Source of the DNA: Microbacterium lemovicicum
GTDB taxonomy: Bacteria; Actinomycetota; Actinomycetes; Actinomycetales; Microbacteriaceae
Direction of reading: 5' to 3'
NCBI RefSeq assembly: GCF_003991875.1
Contig: NZ_CP031423.1
Span: forward strand, 1,798,001-1,862,000
Length of the DNA stretch: 64,000 bases
Shown here: one piece after another, positions 1-8,252 of the stretch
Layout: the number at the start of each line of letters is the position of its first letter
Numbering within the stretch: the stretch's first letter is position 1
Program-made: the position numbers and the translations under genes
The notes under the pieces: generated by a model
The model's database searches: none
What the model was told of the DNA's origin: nothing
What the model saw: only the letters and a program-made list of their open reading frames with translations

Positions 1-249
1 CCCGGAGTGCACGACGACCTCGACCTCGCCTTCCACATCGGCGAGCGGTACGCGATCGGGTATCTGCGGGACTCGCCGATGGGGATCTCGATGCGGCCGT
101 TCACGCAGCCGCGGGGCTTCGCGAAGCGGATCGATCGCGGGTTCCGCACGGTCGTCCGCCACTGGCCCGCCGACTTCCCGCCCATCCGCTGGACCAGGAG
201 AGCACTGCGTCTCGCCCGGCAGACCCCCCCGAGGCGGCCGCGGCGATGA
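1..249 (+). CDS. 3' end of a probable family 2 glycosyltransferase (partial)
   Basis: Only the last 82 codons are present; the gene enters from outside the window. The visible part begins PGVHDDLDLAF and contains YLRDSPMGISMRPF. An acidic (H/E)D-DLDL motif followed by a basic tail resembles the acceptor-site end of family 2 glycosyltransferases, which add sugars to envelope glycans at the inner face of the membrane. The last codons are rich in Arg and Pro and look like a cytoplasmic tail. The stop overlaps the next start in an ATGA junction, so the two genes are translationally coupled. The family call is from a short motif only; an unrelated hypothetical protein is possible. Confidence 0.4.
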   Translation, partial: PGVHDDLDLAFHIGERYAIGYLRDSPMGISMRPFTQPRGFAKRIDRGFRTVVRHWPADFPPIRWTRRALRLARQTPPRRPRR

Positions 250-1073
250 GCCGAGGCCCTCTCGTCGGAGCCGTTCCCGCACCCGCCCTGCATGTGATGA
301 CGCTCAACGTCCGGCGACGCATCACCCCCACCCGACGCGTCGACGACTGGGCCCGGCGTGCGCCGCTGCTCGGGCGGATGCTGCGGCACGAGCTCCCCGC
401 CGTCATCGGGGTGCAGGAGGCGCTCCCCGACCAGGCGTCGTCCCTCGGCGACGCGCTCGGCGAGGGCTACCGTCGCGTCGGACGGGGGCGGGGCCGGGAC
501 GGTCGCGGCGAGGGCTGCCCCGTCTTCTTCGACACCGGGCGCCTCGAACTCCTGTCGTGGACGCAGTCCGCCCTCTCGGACACGCCCGACGAGCCGGGAT
601 CGATGTCGTGGGGCAACCTCCTGCCGAGGACCGTCGTCGACGTCCTGCTGCGCGACAGGGCGACGGGTCGGGACCTCCGCGTGCTGAACACCCACCTCGA
701 TCCGTTCTCCGCGCGCTCCCGCGTGCGGTCGGCCGAGCACCTCCGGCGCCTCGCCGCCGACACCGCCACCGCCGCCGTCGTGCTCGGCGACATGAACAGC
801 CTTCCGGCCTCTCCGGTCGCCGCCGAGCTGTACGCGGAGGGGATGCTGCGCGACGCGTGGGAGGCGGCCGACGAGCGTCTCACGCCCGCCTGGGACACGT
901 TCGGCGGGTATCGGCCGCCCCGCGCGCGGGGACGCCGCATCGACTGGATCGCCGTCACCCGCGACATCGCCGTCGAGCGCGTCGGCGTGAACGCGGCGTC
1001 GGTGGAAGGCCTCTGGCCCTCCGATCATCTTCCCGTCCAGGCCGTCGTGCGACTGACGGAGGTGCCCGCATGA
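246..1073 (+). CDS. Endonuclease/exonuclease/phosphatase (EEP) family hydrolase
   Basis: A 275-residue protein carrying the EEP superfamily signature in order: an Asn in MTLNVRR near the N terminus, the metal-binding Glu in GVQEA, NTHLDP, the catalytic LGDMNS, RRIDWIAV and the terminal SDHLPV with catalytic His. The fold hydrolyses phosphodiesters or phosphomonoesters with Mg2+; substrates range from DNA to inositol phosphates and sphingomyelin, and this sequence does not show which. There is no signal peptide, so it is probably cytoplasmic. The ATG overlaps the upstream stop and its own stop overlaps the next ATG, indicating a coupled three-gene unit with a glycosyltransferase-like and a membrane protein. 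Confidence 0.82.
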   Translation: MSRGPLVGAVPAPALHVMTLNVRRRITPTRRVDDWARRAPLLGRMLRHELPAVIGVQEALPDQASSLGDALGEGYRRVGRGRGRDGRGEGCPVFFDTGRLELLSWTQSALSDTPDEPGSMSWGNLLPRTVVDVLLRDRATGRDLRVLNTHLDPFSARSRVRSAEHLRRLAADTATAAVVLGDMNSLPASPVAAELYAEGMLRDAWEAADERLTPAWDTFGGYRPPRARGRRIDWIAVTRDIAVERVGVNAASVEGLWPSDHLPVQAVVRLTEVPA

Positions 1074-1690
1074 TCGAGGAGTTCCTGCGCCGCCCGCACG
1101 GACCCGGCGCGTGGAGCGCGGATGGCCTGCGGGTGCTCGGACTCGTCAGCGTCGTCGTGGCCGCGATCGGCTTCAGCTGGACGGATGCCGGGATCCTCGC
1201 CTTCGCGCTGCCGGCGCTGCTCATCCCGCGCTTCGTCGGCGCGCGGCCCGCCTTCGACATCGTCTTCTGCGTGTGCGTGCTCATCGCCGCCTGGAGCAAC
1301 GTCCTGGACCTCTACACCTCGATCTGGTGGTGGGACATCGCCGTCCACTTCGTGGCGACGGGGGTCATCGCCGCGATGGTGTTCGTCCTCTTCGGCTGGT
1401 GGGGCGTGCTGCCTCGCTCGATCGACGCCTCACAGCGGCCGCGCTCGGCCCTCGTCCTGGTCCCCGTCATCGGTCTCGCGCTCAGCGCGGTGTGGGAGAT
1501 GGTCGAGTGGGCCGGGTTCACCTGGATCAGCGACCAGATCTACGTCGCGTACGACGACACGATCGGCGACATGGCCGTCGGCGGACTGGGCTCCGCGATC
1601 GCCGGGCTGGTGGTCGCCCGCGTGCGCCTCGAACGGCGACGCGCCGCCGAGGCCGAGTCGCCGCGAGAGGGTCTCAGCGGCGACCGCTGA
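1070..1690 (+). CDS. YjdF/DUF2238-like integral membrane protein
   Basis: A 206-residue protein with about six hydrophobic segments. Conserved polar motifs lie between or inside them: WWWDIAVHF with a membrane His, WEMVEW, and YDDTIGDMAVGGLGS. This pattern (D..xH, WE..EW, DTxxDM) matches the DUF2238/YjdF family of inner-membrane proteins, whose biochemical role is unknown. The start is chosen because ATG overlaps the upstream stop by four bases, which also gives the length expected for the family. The 3' end overlaps the convergent ABC1 kinase gene by 17 bp. Function cannot be inferred beyond a membrane protein coupled to an EEP hydrolase. Confidence 0.72.
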   Translation: MIEEFLRRPHGPGAWSADGLRVLGLVSVVVAAIGFSWTDAGILAFALPALLIPRFVGARPAFDIVFCVCVLIAAWSNVLDLYTSIWWWDIAVHFVATGVIAAMVFVLFGWWGVLPRSIDASQRPRSALVLVPVIGLALSAVWEMVEWAGFTWISDQIYVAYDDTIGDMAVGGLGSAIAGLVVARVRLERRRAAEAESPREGLSGDR

Positions 1691-3374
1691 GGATGCCGCC
1701 GAACAGCACGTGCAGCAGGGGCAGCACCGAGACGCCCATCAGCACGGAGCCGAAGACGAGATCGTCGGGTCGCAGCACCGCGCCGCCGATGAGGAGCGCC
1801 GCGAAGATCACCCCCGACAGGATGCGACGCCCGAGCCGGTCCAGAGCCGCCACCCGGCGGTCGAGTCCCGGCGTCTGCACGGCGATGCGGCCGTCCTCCA
1901 CGCGCAGCATGAAGGCGTCGAGCCGCTTCGGGAGCCGGGCCGCGACCTGGAGCGTCGACAGCGCCTCCTTCGCGAACGCCTGCACGACGTTGCCGCTCTC
2001 CTCGCGTATGAGGCGGTTCGCGTAGGGCTCGACGGCGTCCCAGATGTTGAACTTCGGATCCAGCGTGCTCGACATGCCCGACGTCAGCGACATCGCGCGG
2101 ATGATCAGCAGGAAGTTCTCCGGCAGCTGGAACGGCAGCGACCGTACGATGTCGCCGAACTCGATCGCGAACGCACGGAACTCGCGCGGATCGACCTCCT
2201 GCAGCTCCGCGAATCCCATCCCGCCGAAGCGGGCGAAGAGCTGCGTCATCGCCCTCTCCAGCTCAGCCGTGTCGGCGTTCGGGAGCAGCACGCCGACATC
2301 GCGGATGCCGTCGACGAGACCCTTGCCGTCACGGGATGCTGCGGCGATGAGCAGCCGGCGGAGTCCTCGTCGGAGCCCTTCGGGCACCTCCCCCATCATC
2401 CCGAAGTCGATGAAGGTGAATCGCCAGGTGCGGGCCGCGGCATCCGTCCCCGCTCTCTCCTCGACGGGGATCGGCGTGATGAAGACGTTGCCGGGGTGCG
2501 GGTCGGCGTGGAAGAAGCCGTCCGCGAAGAGCTGGTCGAACATCACCGCGGCGAACTCCTGGGCCACGACCGCGGGCTCGATTCCCGCCGCGCGCAGTCC
2601 GTCGGTGTCGCTGATCTTGATAGCGGTGACGTCCTGGAGGGTGAGGACGCGGCGGGTGGTCCGCTCCCAGACGACCTCCGGGACGGCGACCCGGGTATCG
2701 TCGCTGAACATCGCGGCGAAGCGCTCCGAGTTCGCCCCCTCCTGCAGGTAGTCGATCTCCTCCAGGCTCGTGACGGCGAACTCCTCGACGAGCGAGAACA
2801 TGTCGACGCGGTCCGACACGAGCCGCACGCGGCTGAGCCAGCCCGCGACCTTCCGCAGGGCGCGCAGGTCGACCTCGACGATCTGGTCGATCCCCGGGCG
2901 CTGCACCTTCAGCACGACGTCGCGGAGACCGGACTGCGCCGCATCGGCGTCGGAGAGACGGGCGCGATGCGCCTGACCCAGTGATGCCGCGGCGAGAGGG
3001 ACCTCGTCGACGAAGGAGAAGGCCACCTCGAGCGGCACGCCGAGCTCGCGCGACGCGAGCTCGCGGATGGCGGAGAACTCCACCGCCGGCACCTCGTCCT
3101 GCAGCCCCTCCAGCTCCTTGGTGATCTCGGGGGGCAGCACGTCCAGCCGCGAGGACATGTACTGCCCCACCTTGATCATCAGACCGCCGAGCTCGACCGC
3201 GAGACCATGGAAGTTGCGAGCGATCCGCAGCAGCCGCGCGGTGCGGTTGCGCGCCGACAGGCGGCTGAGGCCGAACCGCGGCAGCGTGAGCTCGAACCAC
3301 CACGCCTCGACGAGGTAGCGCGCCGCGAAGCGCAGGATCCTGCGGTAGCGCGCGCGCATCTCGCGGTCGGTCAT
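1674..3374 (-). CDS. ABC1/AarF (UbiB-like) family atypical kinase
   Basis: A 566-residue protein of the ABC1 atypical kinase family, linked in other organisms to quinone and isoprenoid-lipid metabolism at the membrane. Hallmarks are visible: the KVGQ motif (about residues 68-71) starting the family-specific extension, the Ala-rich nucleotide loop AAASLGQAH, the ATP lysine in VLKVQRPG, EEIDYLQE, the catalytic HADPHPGN and the metal-binding DFG. Two hydrophobic segments close the C terminus and should anchor it in the membrane. The ATG has a GGAGA Shine-Dalgarno. It follows the PadR gene by 37 nt on the same strand, so PadR probably controls it. A second paralogue lies near 51 kb. Confidence 0.88.
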   Translation of the reverse strand: MTDREMRARYRRILRFAARYLVEAWWFELTLPRFGLSRLSARNRTARLLRIARNFHGLAVELGGLMIKVGQYMSSRLDVLPPEITKELEGLQDEVPAVEFSAIRELASRELGVPLEVAFSFVDEVPLAAASLGQAHRARLSDADAAQSGLRDVVLKVQRPGIDQIVEVDLRALRKVAGWLSRVRLVSDRVDMFSLVEEFAVTSLEEIDYLQEGANSERFAAMFSDDTRVAVPEVVWERTTRRVLTLQDVTAIKISDTDGLRAAGIEPAVVAQEFAAVMFDQLFADGFFHADPHPGNVFITPIPVEERAGTDAAARTWRFTFIDFGMMGEVPEGLRRGLRRLLIAAASRDGKGLVDGIRDVGVLLPNADTAELERAMTQLFARFGGMGFAELQEVDPREFRAFAIEFGDIVRSLPFQLPENFLLIIRAMSLTSGMSSTLDPKFNIWDAVEPYANRLIREESGNVVQAFAKEALSTLQVAARLPKRLDAFMLRVEDGRIAVQTPGLDRRVAALDRLGRRILSGVIFAALLIGGAVLRPDDLVFGSVLMGVSVLPLLHVLFGGILSGRR

Positions 3375-3411
3375 CGGTTCTCCAGATCGCCGGCGACCGG
3401 CGGGGTCGCGG

Positions 3412-4002
3412 TCAATCCTGGGCGAGGATCGAGAAGATCTTACGACGGGCCTCATCCAGCACGTCGACGGCCTTCTTGATCTGCTCGGGGTTGCCCGAGC
3501 GGCTCACCTGAGCCACGGCCTGCGCGAGGTCGATGCCCGCCTTCGGGAGGCCACCCGTGCGTCCGCCGTCGCGTCCGCCGGTCTGCGTCCACGGGGCGGA
3601 GCGGTCGCTCTCGGCGCCGGCCACGGCGCGGCCCTCGTCGGTCAGGGAGTACGTCTTGCGACCGTCGGACTCGGTCGCGCTCACGAGACCCTCGTCGGTC
3701 AGGAGCTGGAGCGTCGGGTACACCGAGCCGGGGCTCGGCTTCCAGGAGCCGCCGCTGCGCTCCTCGATCTCGCGGATGATCTGGTAGCCGTGCATCGGCT
3801 TCTCGGCGAGGAGGGCGAGCACCGAGGTGCGGACATCGCCGCGGTTGACGCGGGTGCTGCTGCCGCCGGTGCCGCCGACCTTCTGCTCGAACTGGCCGCG
3901 CAGCTGCTCGACCGCTTCGAGGATGTTGTTCATCGGCCAGCCCGGGGACCCGGCGCTGCCGCCGCGTCCGGGGAATCCGTCGCCGAGGAATGAGTTGCTC
4001 AT
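3412..4002 (-). CDS. PadR family transcriptional regulator
   Basis: A 196-residue regulator. The winged helix-turn-helix of PadR proteins is clear at about residues 55-125: TSVLALLAEKPMHGYQII, SPGSVYPTLQLL and DGRKTYSLTDEG. The first 50 residues are unusual, Gly/Ser/Pro-rich (FPGRGGSAGSPGWP), and a further Gly-rich linker precedes a C-terminal helix, giving a longer form than the roughly 110-180 residues common in the family. Two in-frame ATGs exist; the second is chosen because AAGGAG lies six bases before it but directly abuts the first. A perfect palindrome upstream is a probable autoregulatory operator. It heads the operon with the ABC1 kinase. Confidence 0.88.
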   Translation of the reverse strand: MSNSFLGDGFPGRGGSAGSPGWPMNNILEAVEQLRGQFEQKVGGTGGSSTRVNRGDVRTSVLALLAEKPMHGYQIIREIEERSGGSWKPSPGSVYPTLQLLTDEGLVSATESDGRKTYSLTDEGRAVAGAESDRSAPWTQTGGRDGGRTGGLPKAGIDLAQAVAQVSRSGNPEQIKKAVDVLDEARRKIFSILAQD

Positions 4003-4044
4003 GGTCATCTCCTTCTGTGCCGGCCTGGTGGTCAGCGATACATA

Positions 4045-4056
4045 ACGATATATCGT
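4045..4056. promoter_or_regulatory. Probable PadR operator
   Basis: ACGATATATCGT is a perfect 12-bp palindrome, 43 bases before the padR start and strikingly AT-rich in a GC-rich region. A further CGATA copy lies just outside it. PadR proteins typically bind palindromes in their own promoters and are released by a ligand. Binding is inferred from position and symmetry only. Confidence 0.6.
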
Positions 4057-4096
4057 CCAACCTGTGACGGTGCCGGGAAAGACAGCGATTTTCGGC

Positions 4097-4831
4097 TTAT
4101 CGACGTCGTGGCGACAGATCGGGCGACACGGCTTCGCGACCGTCGAAGACGAAGCAGTCCCCGTCCCAGTGCTCGCCGCCGACCTTCTCGAACCAGCCGA
4201 GGATGCCGCCGTCGAGCTGGTACGCCTCGACGCCCAGGTCGCGCAGGTGCAGGGCGGCCTTCTCGCAGCGGATCCCGCCGGTGCAGTAGCTCACCACCGT
4301 CTTGCCGGAGAGATCGGCGAGGGCGGTGGCCGCGGCATCCGGGAACTGGGTGAACCTCTCGATGCGCCAGTCGAGGGCATCGCGGAATGCGCCGTAGTCG
4401 ACCTCGAACGCATTCCGGGTGTCGAGCATGACGACCTCGCGACCGGCGTCGTCCGTGCCGCGGTCGAGCCACGTGCGCAGCGTCACCGGGTCGACCGCCG
4501 GCGCGCGACGGTCCGCGGGCGACACCTCGGGGCGATCCATGCGGATGATCTCGCGCTTGACCCTCACCCGCATCCGCCCGAACGGCTGCTCCTCGGACCA
4601 GCTCTCCTTCGCGCGGAGGCCCGCCAGACGGGGGTCGGCGGTCATCTGCGCAAGGAGCCCGCGCACCGCATCCTCCGCGCCGGCGAGGAACACGTTGACG
4701 CCCTCCCCCGCGACGATGATCGTGCCCTTCACTCCCGCGGCGTCCGCATCGCTCTGAAGACGATCGCGCAGCGCCGCCGGCTCATCGATGGGCGTGAAGA
4801 GATACGCCGAGACGTTCAGGACGGATGCCAC
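4097..4831 (-). CDS. trhO: Short TrhO/YceA-type rhodanese (tRNA uridine hydroxylase family)
   Basis: A 244-residue protein. The N-terminal half is the ferredoxin-like domain of TrhO (KGTIIVAGEGVNVFLAG); the second half is a rhodanese domain with DTRNAFEVDYG and the active-site loop CTGGIRCEKAA containing the catalytic Cys. TrhO proteins hydroxylate U34 of certain tRNAs at C5. E. coli TrhO is about 350 residues; this copy stops after FVFDGR and lacks the usual C-terminal Cys-rich extension, so it is a short form or a related rhodanese. The GTG start is preceded by TAGGCT six bases upstream, so the mRNA may be leaderless. Confidence 0.8.
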   Translation of the reverse strand: MASVLNVSAYLFTPIDEPAALRDRLQSDADAAGVKGTIIVAGEGVNVFLAGAEDAVRGLLAQMTADPRLAGLRAKESWSEEQPFGRMRVRVKREIIRMDRPEVSPADRRAPAVDPVTLRTWLDRGTDDAGREVVMLDTRNAFEVDYGAFRDALDWRIERFTQFPDAAATALADLSGKTVVSYCTGGIRCEKAALHLRDLGVEAYQLDGGILGWFEKVGGEHWDGDCFVFDGREAVSPDLSPRRR

Positions 4832-4878
4832 GCCTCCAGCCTACGGAGGCCGCGCTGCCGCCTGCGTCCGGAAACCAG

Positions 4879-4905
4879 AAAACCCCCGGCATGACCGGGG
4901 GTTTT
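4879..4905 (-). terminator. Terminator of tRNA-Glu
   Basis: An 11-bp inverted repeat, AAAACCCCCGG and its complement around a five-base loop, with a T run on the minus strand, just past the 3' end of tRNA-Glu. The A/T-flanked GC stem could also stop transcription in the other direction. Confidence 0.85.
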
Positions 4906-4908
4906 CGT

Positions 4909-4984
4909 TGGTGACCCCAGCGGGATTCGAACCCGCGTTACCGCCGTGAGAGGGCGGCGTACTAGGCCGCTATACGATGGGGCC
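4909..4984 (-). tRNA. tRNA-Glu (anticodon CTC)
   Basis: A 76-nt cloverleaf on the minus strand. The acceptor GGCCCCA pairs with TGGGGTC (one G-T wobble), followed by discriminator A and an encoded CCA. The anticodon stem CCGCC/GGCGG encloses the loop CTCTCAC, giving anticodon CTC. The T arm contains GGTTCGAATCC. A strong hairpin terminator follows four bases after the CCA. Confidence 0.96.
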
Positions 4985-5093
4985 GTATCGCGACAACCGT
5001 TCGATTATGCCATGCCGGCGACGCGTCGGCCAAATCGGGCGGCCGTCGGGCCGGGGCCTTGCTCCTCGGGCCGCCCGAGGGTTGACTCCCCTC

Positions 5094-5732
5094 ATGCGAG
5101 TCACCAAATACGAGCACGCCACCCTGCGTGCGGACGAAGCCGGCAAGACCCTCCTCATCGATCCGGGCGTGTTCACCAGCCCGCTGGACGATCTCGGCGG
5201 GCTCGTCGCGATCGTGCTCACGCACGAGCACCCCGATCACTGGACGCCCGACCAGCTGGACCGCATCCTCAAGGCTGCGCCCGGCACCCCCATCTACGGA
5301 CCGCAGGGCGTCGCGGCCGCGGCCGCCGGCTACGACATCACCGTCGTGAACCCCGGCGACACCGTCACCGTCGAGCCCTTCACGCTGCGGTTCTTCGGCG
5401 GCAGACACGAGATCATCCACTCTTCGATGCCTACCATGGACAACGTGGGCGTGCTCGTCAACGACGCGTTGTACTACCCCGGAGACTCCTACAGCGTGCC
5501 CAAGGGCGTCGACGTGACGCTGCTCGCCGCTCCGATCGGCGCTCCGTGGCTGAAGATCGGCGAAGCGATGGACTTCGTGCTCGCCGTGAAGCCGAAGCGC
5601 GCCTTCGGGACGCACGACATGACCCTGTCGGTGGCCGGTCGCGACATGCACCGCGCGCGCCTGTCCTGGGCGACCGAGCAGAACGGCGGCACGTTCCTCG
5701 CGCTGGAACCCGGCGACTCCGACGACATCTGA
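5094..5732 (+). CDS. MBL-fold metallo-hydrolase, UlaG-like
   Basis: A 212-residue metallo-beta-lactamase-fold protein. It opens with MRVTKYEHATL and IDPG, then the metal-binding THEHPDH motif at about residues 41-47, a later His in HEIIHSS, YYPGDSY supplying the bridging Asp, and GTHDM near the C terminus. This arrangement matches the UlaG-like branch of small cytoplasmic hydrolases; the substrate is unknown. The start was chosen at MRVTKYEH because it aligns with the usual beginning of this family. It stands alone between tRNA-Glu and the fructose PTS operon, with a strong shared terminator downstream. Confidence 0.85.
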   Translation: MRVTKYEHATLRADEAGKTLLIDPGVFTSPLDDLGGLVAIVLTHEHPDHWTPDQLDRILKAAPGTPIYGPQGVAAAAAGYDITVVNPGDTVTVEPFTLRFFGGRHEIIHSSMPTMDNVGVLVNDALYYPGDSYSVPKGVDVTLLAAPIGAPWLKIGEAMDFVLAVKPKRAFGTHDMTLSVAGRDMHRARLSWATEQNGGTFLALEPGDSDDI

Positions 5733-5742
5733 GCACGAACGG

Positions 5743-5781
5743 GAACAGGATGCCGCGACCTCGGGTCGCGGCATCCTGTTC
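5743..5781. terminator. Bidirectional terminator between the MBL gene and ptsH
   Basis: A perfect 18-bp inverted repeat (arm begins GAACAGGATGCCGCGACC) with a three-base loop, located between two convergent genes: 10 bases after the MBL hydrolase stop and 16 before the ptsH stop. Confidence 0.85.
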
Positions 5782-5797
5782 TCTGTTCGCGGGTGAC

Positions 5798-6067
5798 CTA
5801 CTCGGCGTCGAGGTCGGTCTCCAGCAGGGTGACGAGCTCGTCGAGCGCCTGATCGGCACCCTCGCCGTCCGCCTTCAAGGTGACGACCGTGCCGTGTGCG
5901 GCTCCCAGCCCCATCAGCGACAGGATGCTGCCGGCGTTGAGGTCGGCGCCGCCGTCGACGGCGATGGTCACGGGGATCTTCTTCTCCTGCACCGCCTGCA
6001 CGAAGAGCTTCGCGGGGCGGGCGTGCAGCCCCGAGCTGCTGGCGATGGTGGCCTGGCGTTCTGCCAT
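5798..6067 (-). CDS. ptsH: Phosphocarrier protein HPr
   Basis: An 89-residue HPr, the small cytoplasmic phosphocarrier that passes phosphate from Enzyme I to the sugar-specific Enzyme IIA domains. The active histidine is His15 in SSGLHARPA. The region AGSILSLMGLG corresponds to the regulatory-serine loop of other HPr proteins; whether that serine is used here cannot be told, and HPr kinase is not seen in the window. It is the last gene of the fructose operon, 27 bases after fruA, and is followed by a strong terminator. Placement with fruA suggests its supply is tied to fructose induction. Enzyme I is not in the window. Confidence 0.95.
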   Translation of the reverse strand: MAERQATIASSSGLHARPAKLFVQAVQEKKIPVTIAVDGGADLNAGSILSLMGLGAAHGTVVTLKADGEGADQALDELVTLLETDLDAE

Positions 6068-6094
6068 GTCGTTCTCCTCGATCGGTACGGTGTG

Positions 6095-8206
6095 TCAGGC
6101 CATCGCGGGCTGCGAGGCATCGGTGGCCGAGGCCTCCGCGGACGCCAGCTCCTTCGGAGCGACGAACTTCTTCAATCCCACCACGACGAGAGCGGTGACG
6201 ACCACTCCCGCGACGAGTGCGACCAGGAATCCCCAGATGGGCGAGATCGCGAAGAAGACGAAGATGCCGCCGTGCGGCGCCCGCGACTCGACGGCGAAGG
6301 CCATCGTGAGGGCACCGGTGACGGCGCCGCCCAGGAGGTTGGCCGGGATGACGCGCAGCGGATCGGCGGCGGCGAACGGGATCGCACCCTCCGAGATGAA
6401 GGAGGCGCCCAGCAGCCAGGCGGCGACGCCGTTCTCGCGCTCCACCGCTGTGAACCCCTTGCGGTACAGGACGGTCGAGGCGAGCGCCATGCCGAGCGGC
6501 GGCACCATTCCGGCGGCCATGACGGTCGCCATGATCTGCAGGTTGCCGGTGGTGGCCGAGGCGCCGAGGCCGGCGACGGCGAACGAGTACGCGACCTTGT
6601 TGATCGGACCGCCGAGGTCGAAGCACATCATCAGGCCGAGCACGATGCCCAGGAGCACCGCGGCGCTGCCGGTCATGCCGGTCAGGGCGTTGTTGAGCCC
6701 GATCGTGAGGGCGGCGATGGGTCCGCCCAGGATGAGGATCATCAGACCCGACGCGATGATCGACGCGCCGAGGGGGATGATCACGACCGGCATCAGACCG
6801 CGCAGCCAGCGGGGCACCGCGGGCTTGCCGATGAGCTTGGCCGCGTAGCCTGCGAGCAGACCGCCGACGATGCCGCCGATGAAGCCGGCGCCGAGGTAGC
6901 CGGAGACGGCGCCCACGACGAATCCGGGCGCGATGCCCGGGCGGTCGGCGATCGCGAAGGCGATGTAGCCGGCGAGGGCGGGGACGAGGAAGCCGAGGCT
7001 CAGCTGGCCGATCTTGACTGCGGCCGCACCGAGGTAGAACGACAGGCCCTGCGGCGGCAGGTCGAACAGGTTGTAGTTCGCGAGCGCCCAGTCGTTGTAG
7101 GCGGCGCCGTCGGTGCCGTCACCGGGCAGGACGATCTGGTAGCCGTCGATGCCCGAGCCGATGCCGGCCAGCAGGAAGCCGATGGCGATGAGCAGACCGC
7201 CGCCGGCGACGAAGGGGATCATGTAGCTGACGCCGGTCAGGAGGATGCGCTGGATGTTCGCGCCCCACGACAGGTTCTTCGCGGCGGCGGCGCCGGACGC
7301 GGCCCCGCCCGCCGCCGTGGCGACGCGGGCACCGCGCGGGTTCTTCGCCTCGGCGACGGCCTCGGCGATGAGCTGCGCGGGCTGCTCGATGCCGCGCTTG
7401 ACGCCGGAGCGCACGACGGGCTTGCCGGCGAAGCGGTTCTGCTCGCGCACGTCGACGTCGTTGGCGAAGATGACCGCGTCGGCGTCGTCGATGATGCGCT
7501 GGTCGATCGCCTGGTAGCCGCTGGAGCCCTGGGGCTCGACGACGAGGTCGATGCCGGCCTTCTTGCCTGCGGCGGTGAGCGCGTCGGCGGCCATGAACGT
7601 GTGGGCGATGCCGGTGGCGCAGGACGTGACAGCGACGATGCGCACGGGACGCCCGTCGATGGAGAGGGCGTCGGATGCTGCGGCCGCGGGCGCGGCGGCG
7701 GCCGTCGTGGACGCGGCGGCAGCGGGAGCGGCGACCGGGGCGGACGAGGCGTCGCCCTCGCCGATCGCGGTGCGGACGATCGCGACGACCTCGTCGGCGG
7801 TCGTGGCCGCACGCAGACCCGCGGTGAAGTCGTCCTGCATGAGGCTGCGTGCGAGCTTGGACAGCACCGCGAGGTGGGCCTCGGCGGCGCCGTCGGGCGC
7901 GGCGATGAGGAACACCAGGTCGGCAGGGCCGTCCGGTGCGCCGAAGTCGACGCCGGGGGTCAGGCGCGCGAAGGCGAGGGAGGGCTCCGTGACCGCCGCG
8001 CTCTTGGCATGCGGGATGGCGATGCCGCCGGGCAGGCCGGTCTCGTCCTTCTGCTCGCGCGCCCACGCGTCGGCGTACAGCGCGGCGCCGTCGGTGGCGC
8101 GTCCCTGTGCGACGACACGGTCGGCGAGGGCGCGGATCACCGCCGACTTGTCGGCACCGAGTCCGGTGTCGAGCGACACCAGCTCCGCAGTGATGGTCTG
8201 GGACAT
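6095..8206 (-). CDS. fruA: PTS fructose transporter, fused IIA-IIB-IIC
   Basis: A 703-residue permease that imports fructose and phosphorylates it to fructose 1-phosphate. Domain order: IIA at about residues 1-150 with the phosphorylated histidine in GGIAIPHAKS (His66); an Ala/Pro-rich linker (about 155-182); IIB with the phospho-cysteine in VTSCATGIAHTFMA (Cys196); a second short linker; and a polytopic IIC membrane domain from about residue 300 to the end. The ORF reads further upstream, but the start here has GGAGGT six bases before it and begins MSQTITAELVSLD like relatives. It lies between fruK and ptsH in one operon. Confidence 0.95.
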   Translation of the reverse strand: MSQTITAELVSLDTGLGADKSAVIRALADRVVAQGRATDGAALYADAWAREQKDETGLPGGIAIPHAKSAAVTEPSLAFARLTPGVDFGAPDGPADLVFLIAAPDGAAEAHLAVLSKLARSLMQDDFTAGLRAATTADEVVAIVRTAIGEGDASSAPVAAPAAAASTTAAAAPAAAASDALSIDGRPVRIVAVTSCATGIAHTFMAADALTAAGKKAGIDLVVEPQGSSGYQAIDQRIIDDADAVIFANDVDVREQNRFAGKPVVRSGVKRGIEQPAQLIAEAVAEAKNPRGARVATAAGGAASGAAAAKNLSWGANIQRILLTGVSYMIPFVAGGGLLIAIGFLLAGIGSGIDGYQIVLPGDGTDGAAYNDWALANYNLFDLPPQGLSFYLGAAAVKIGQLSLGFLVPALAGYIAFAIADRPGIAPGFVVGAVSGYLGAGFIGGIVGGLLAGYAAKLIGKPAVPRWLRGLMPVVIIPLGASIIASGLMILILGGPIAALTIGLNNALTGMTGSAAVLLGIVLGLMMCFDLGGPINKVAYSFAVAGLGASATTGNLQIMATVMAAGMVPPLGMALASTVLYRKGFTAVERENGVAAWLLGASFISEGAIPFAAADPLRVIPANLLGGAVTGALTMAFAVESRAPHGGIFVFFAISPIWGFLVALVAGVVVTALVVVGLKKFVAPKELASAEASATDASQPAMA

Positions 8207-8252
8207 GTTGTGACCTCCATGGTCGTCGGCACGGGCGTGCCTGTTCGTGTGT

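Noticed and set aside
1122..2984. Plus-strand open frame (620 codons) across the YjdF-like gene and the ABC1 kinase
   Set aside because: Out of frame with the first and antisense to the second; no recognisable domain.
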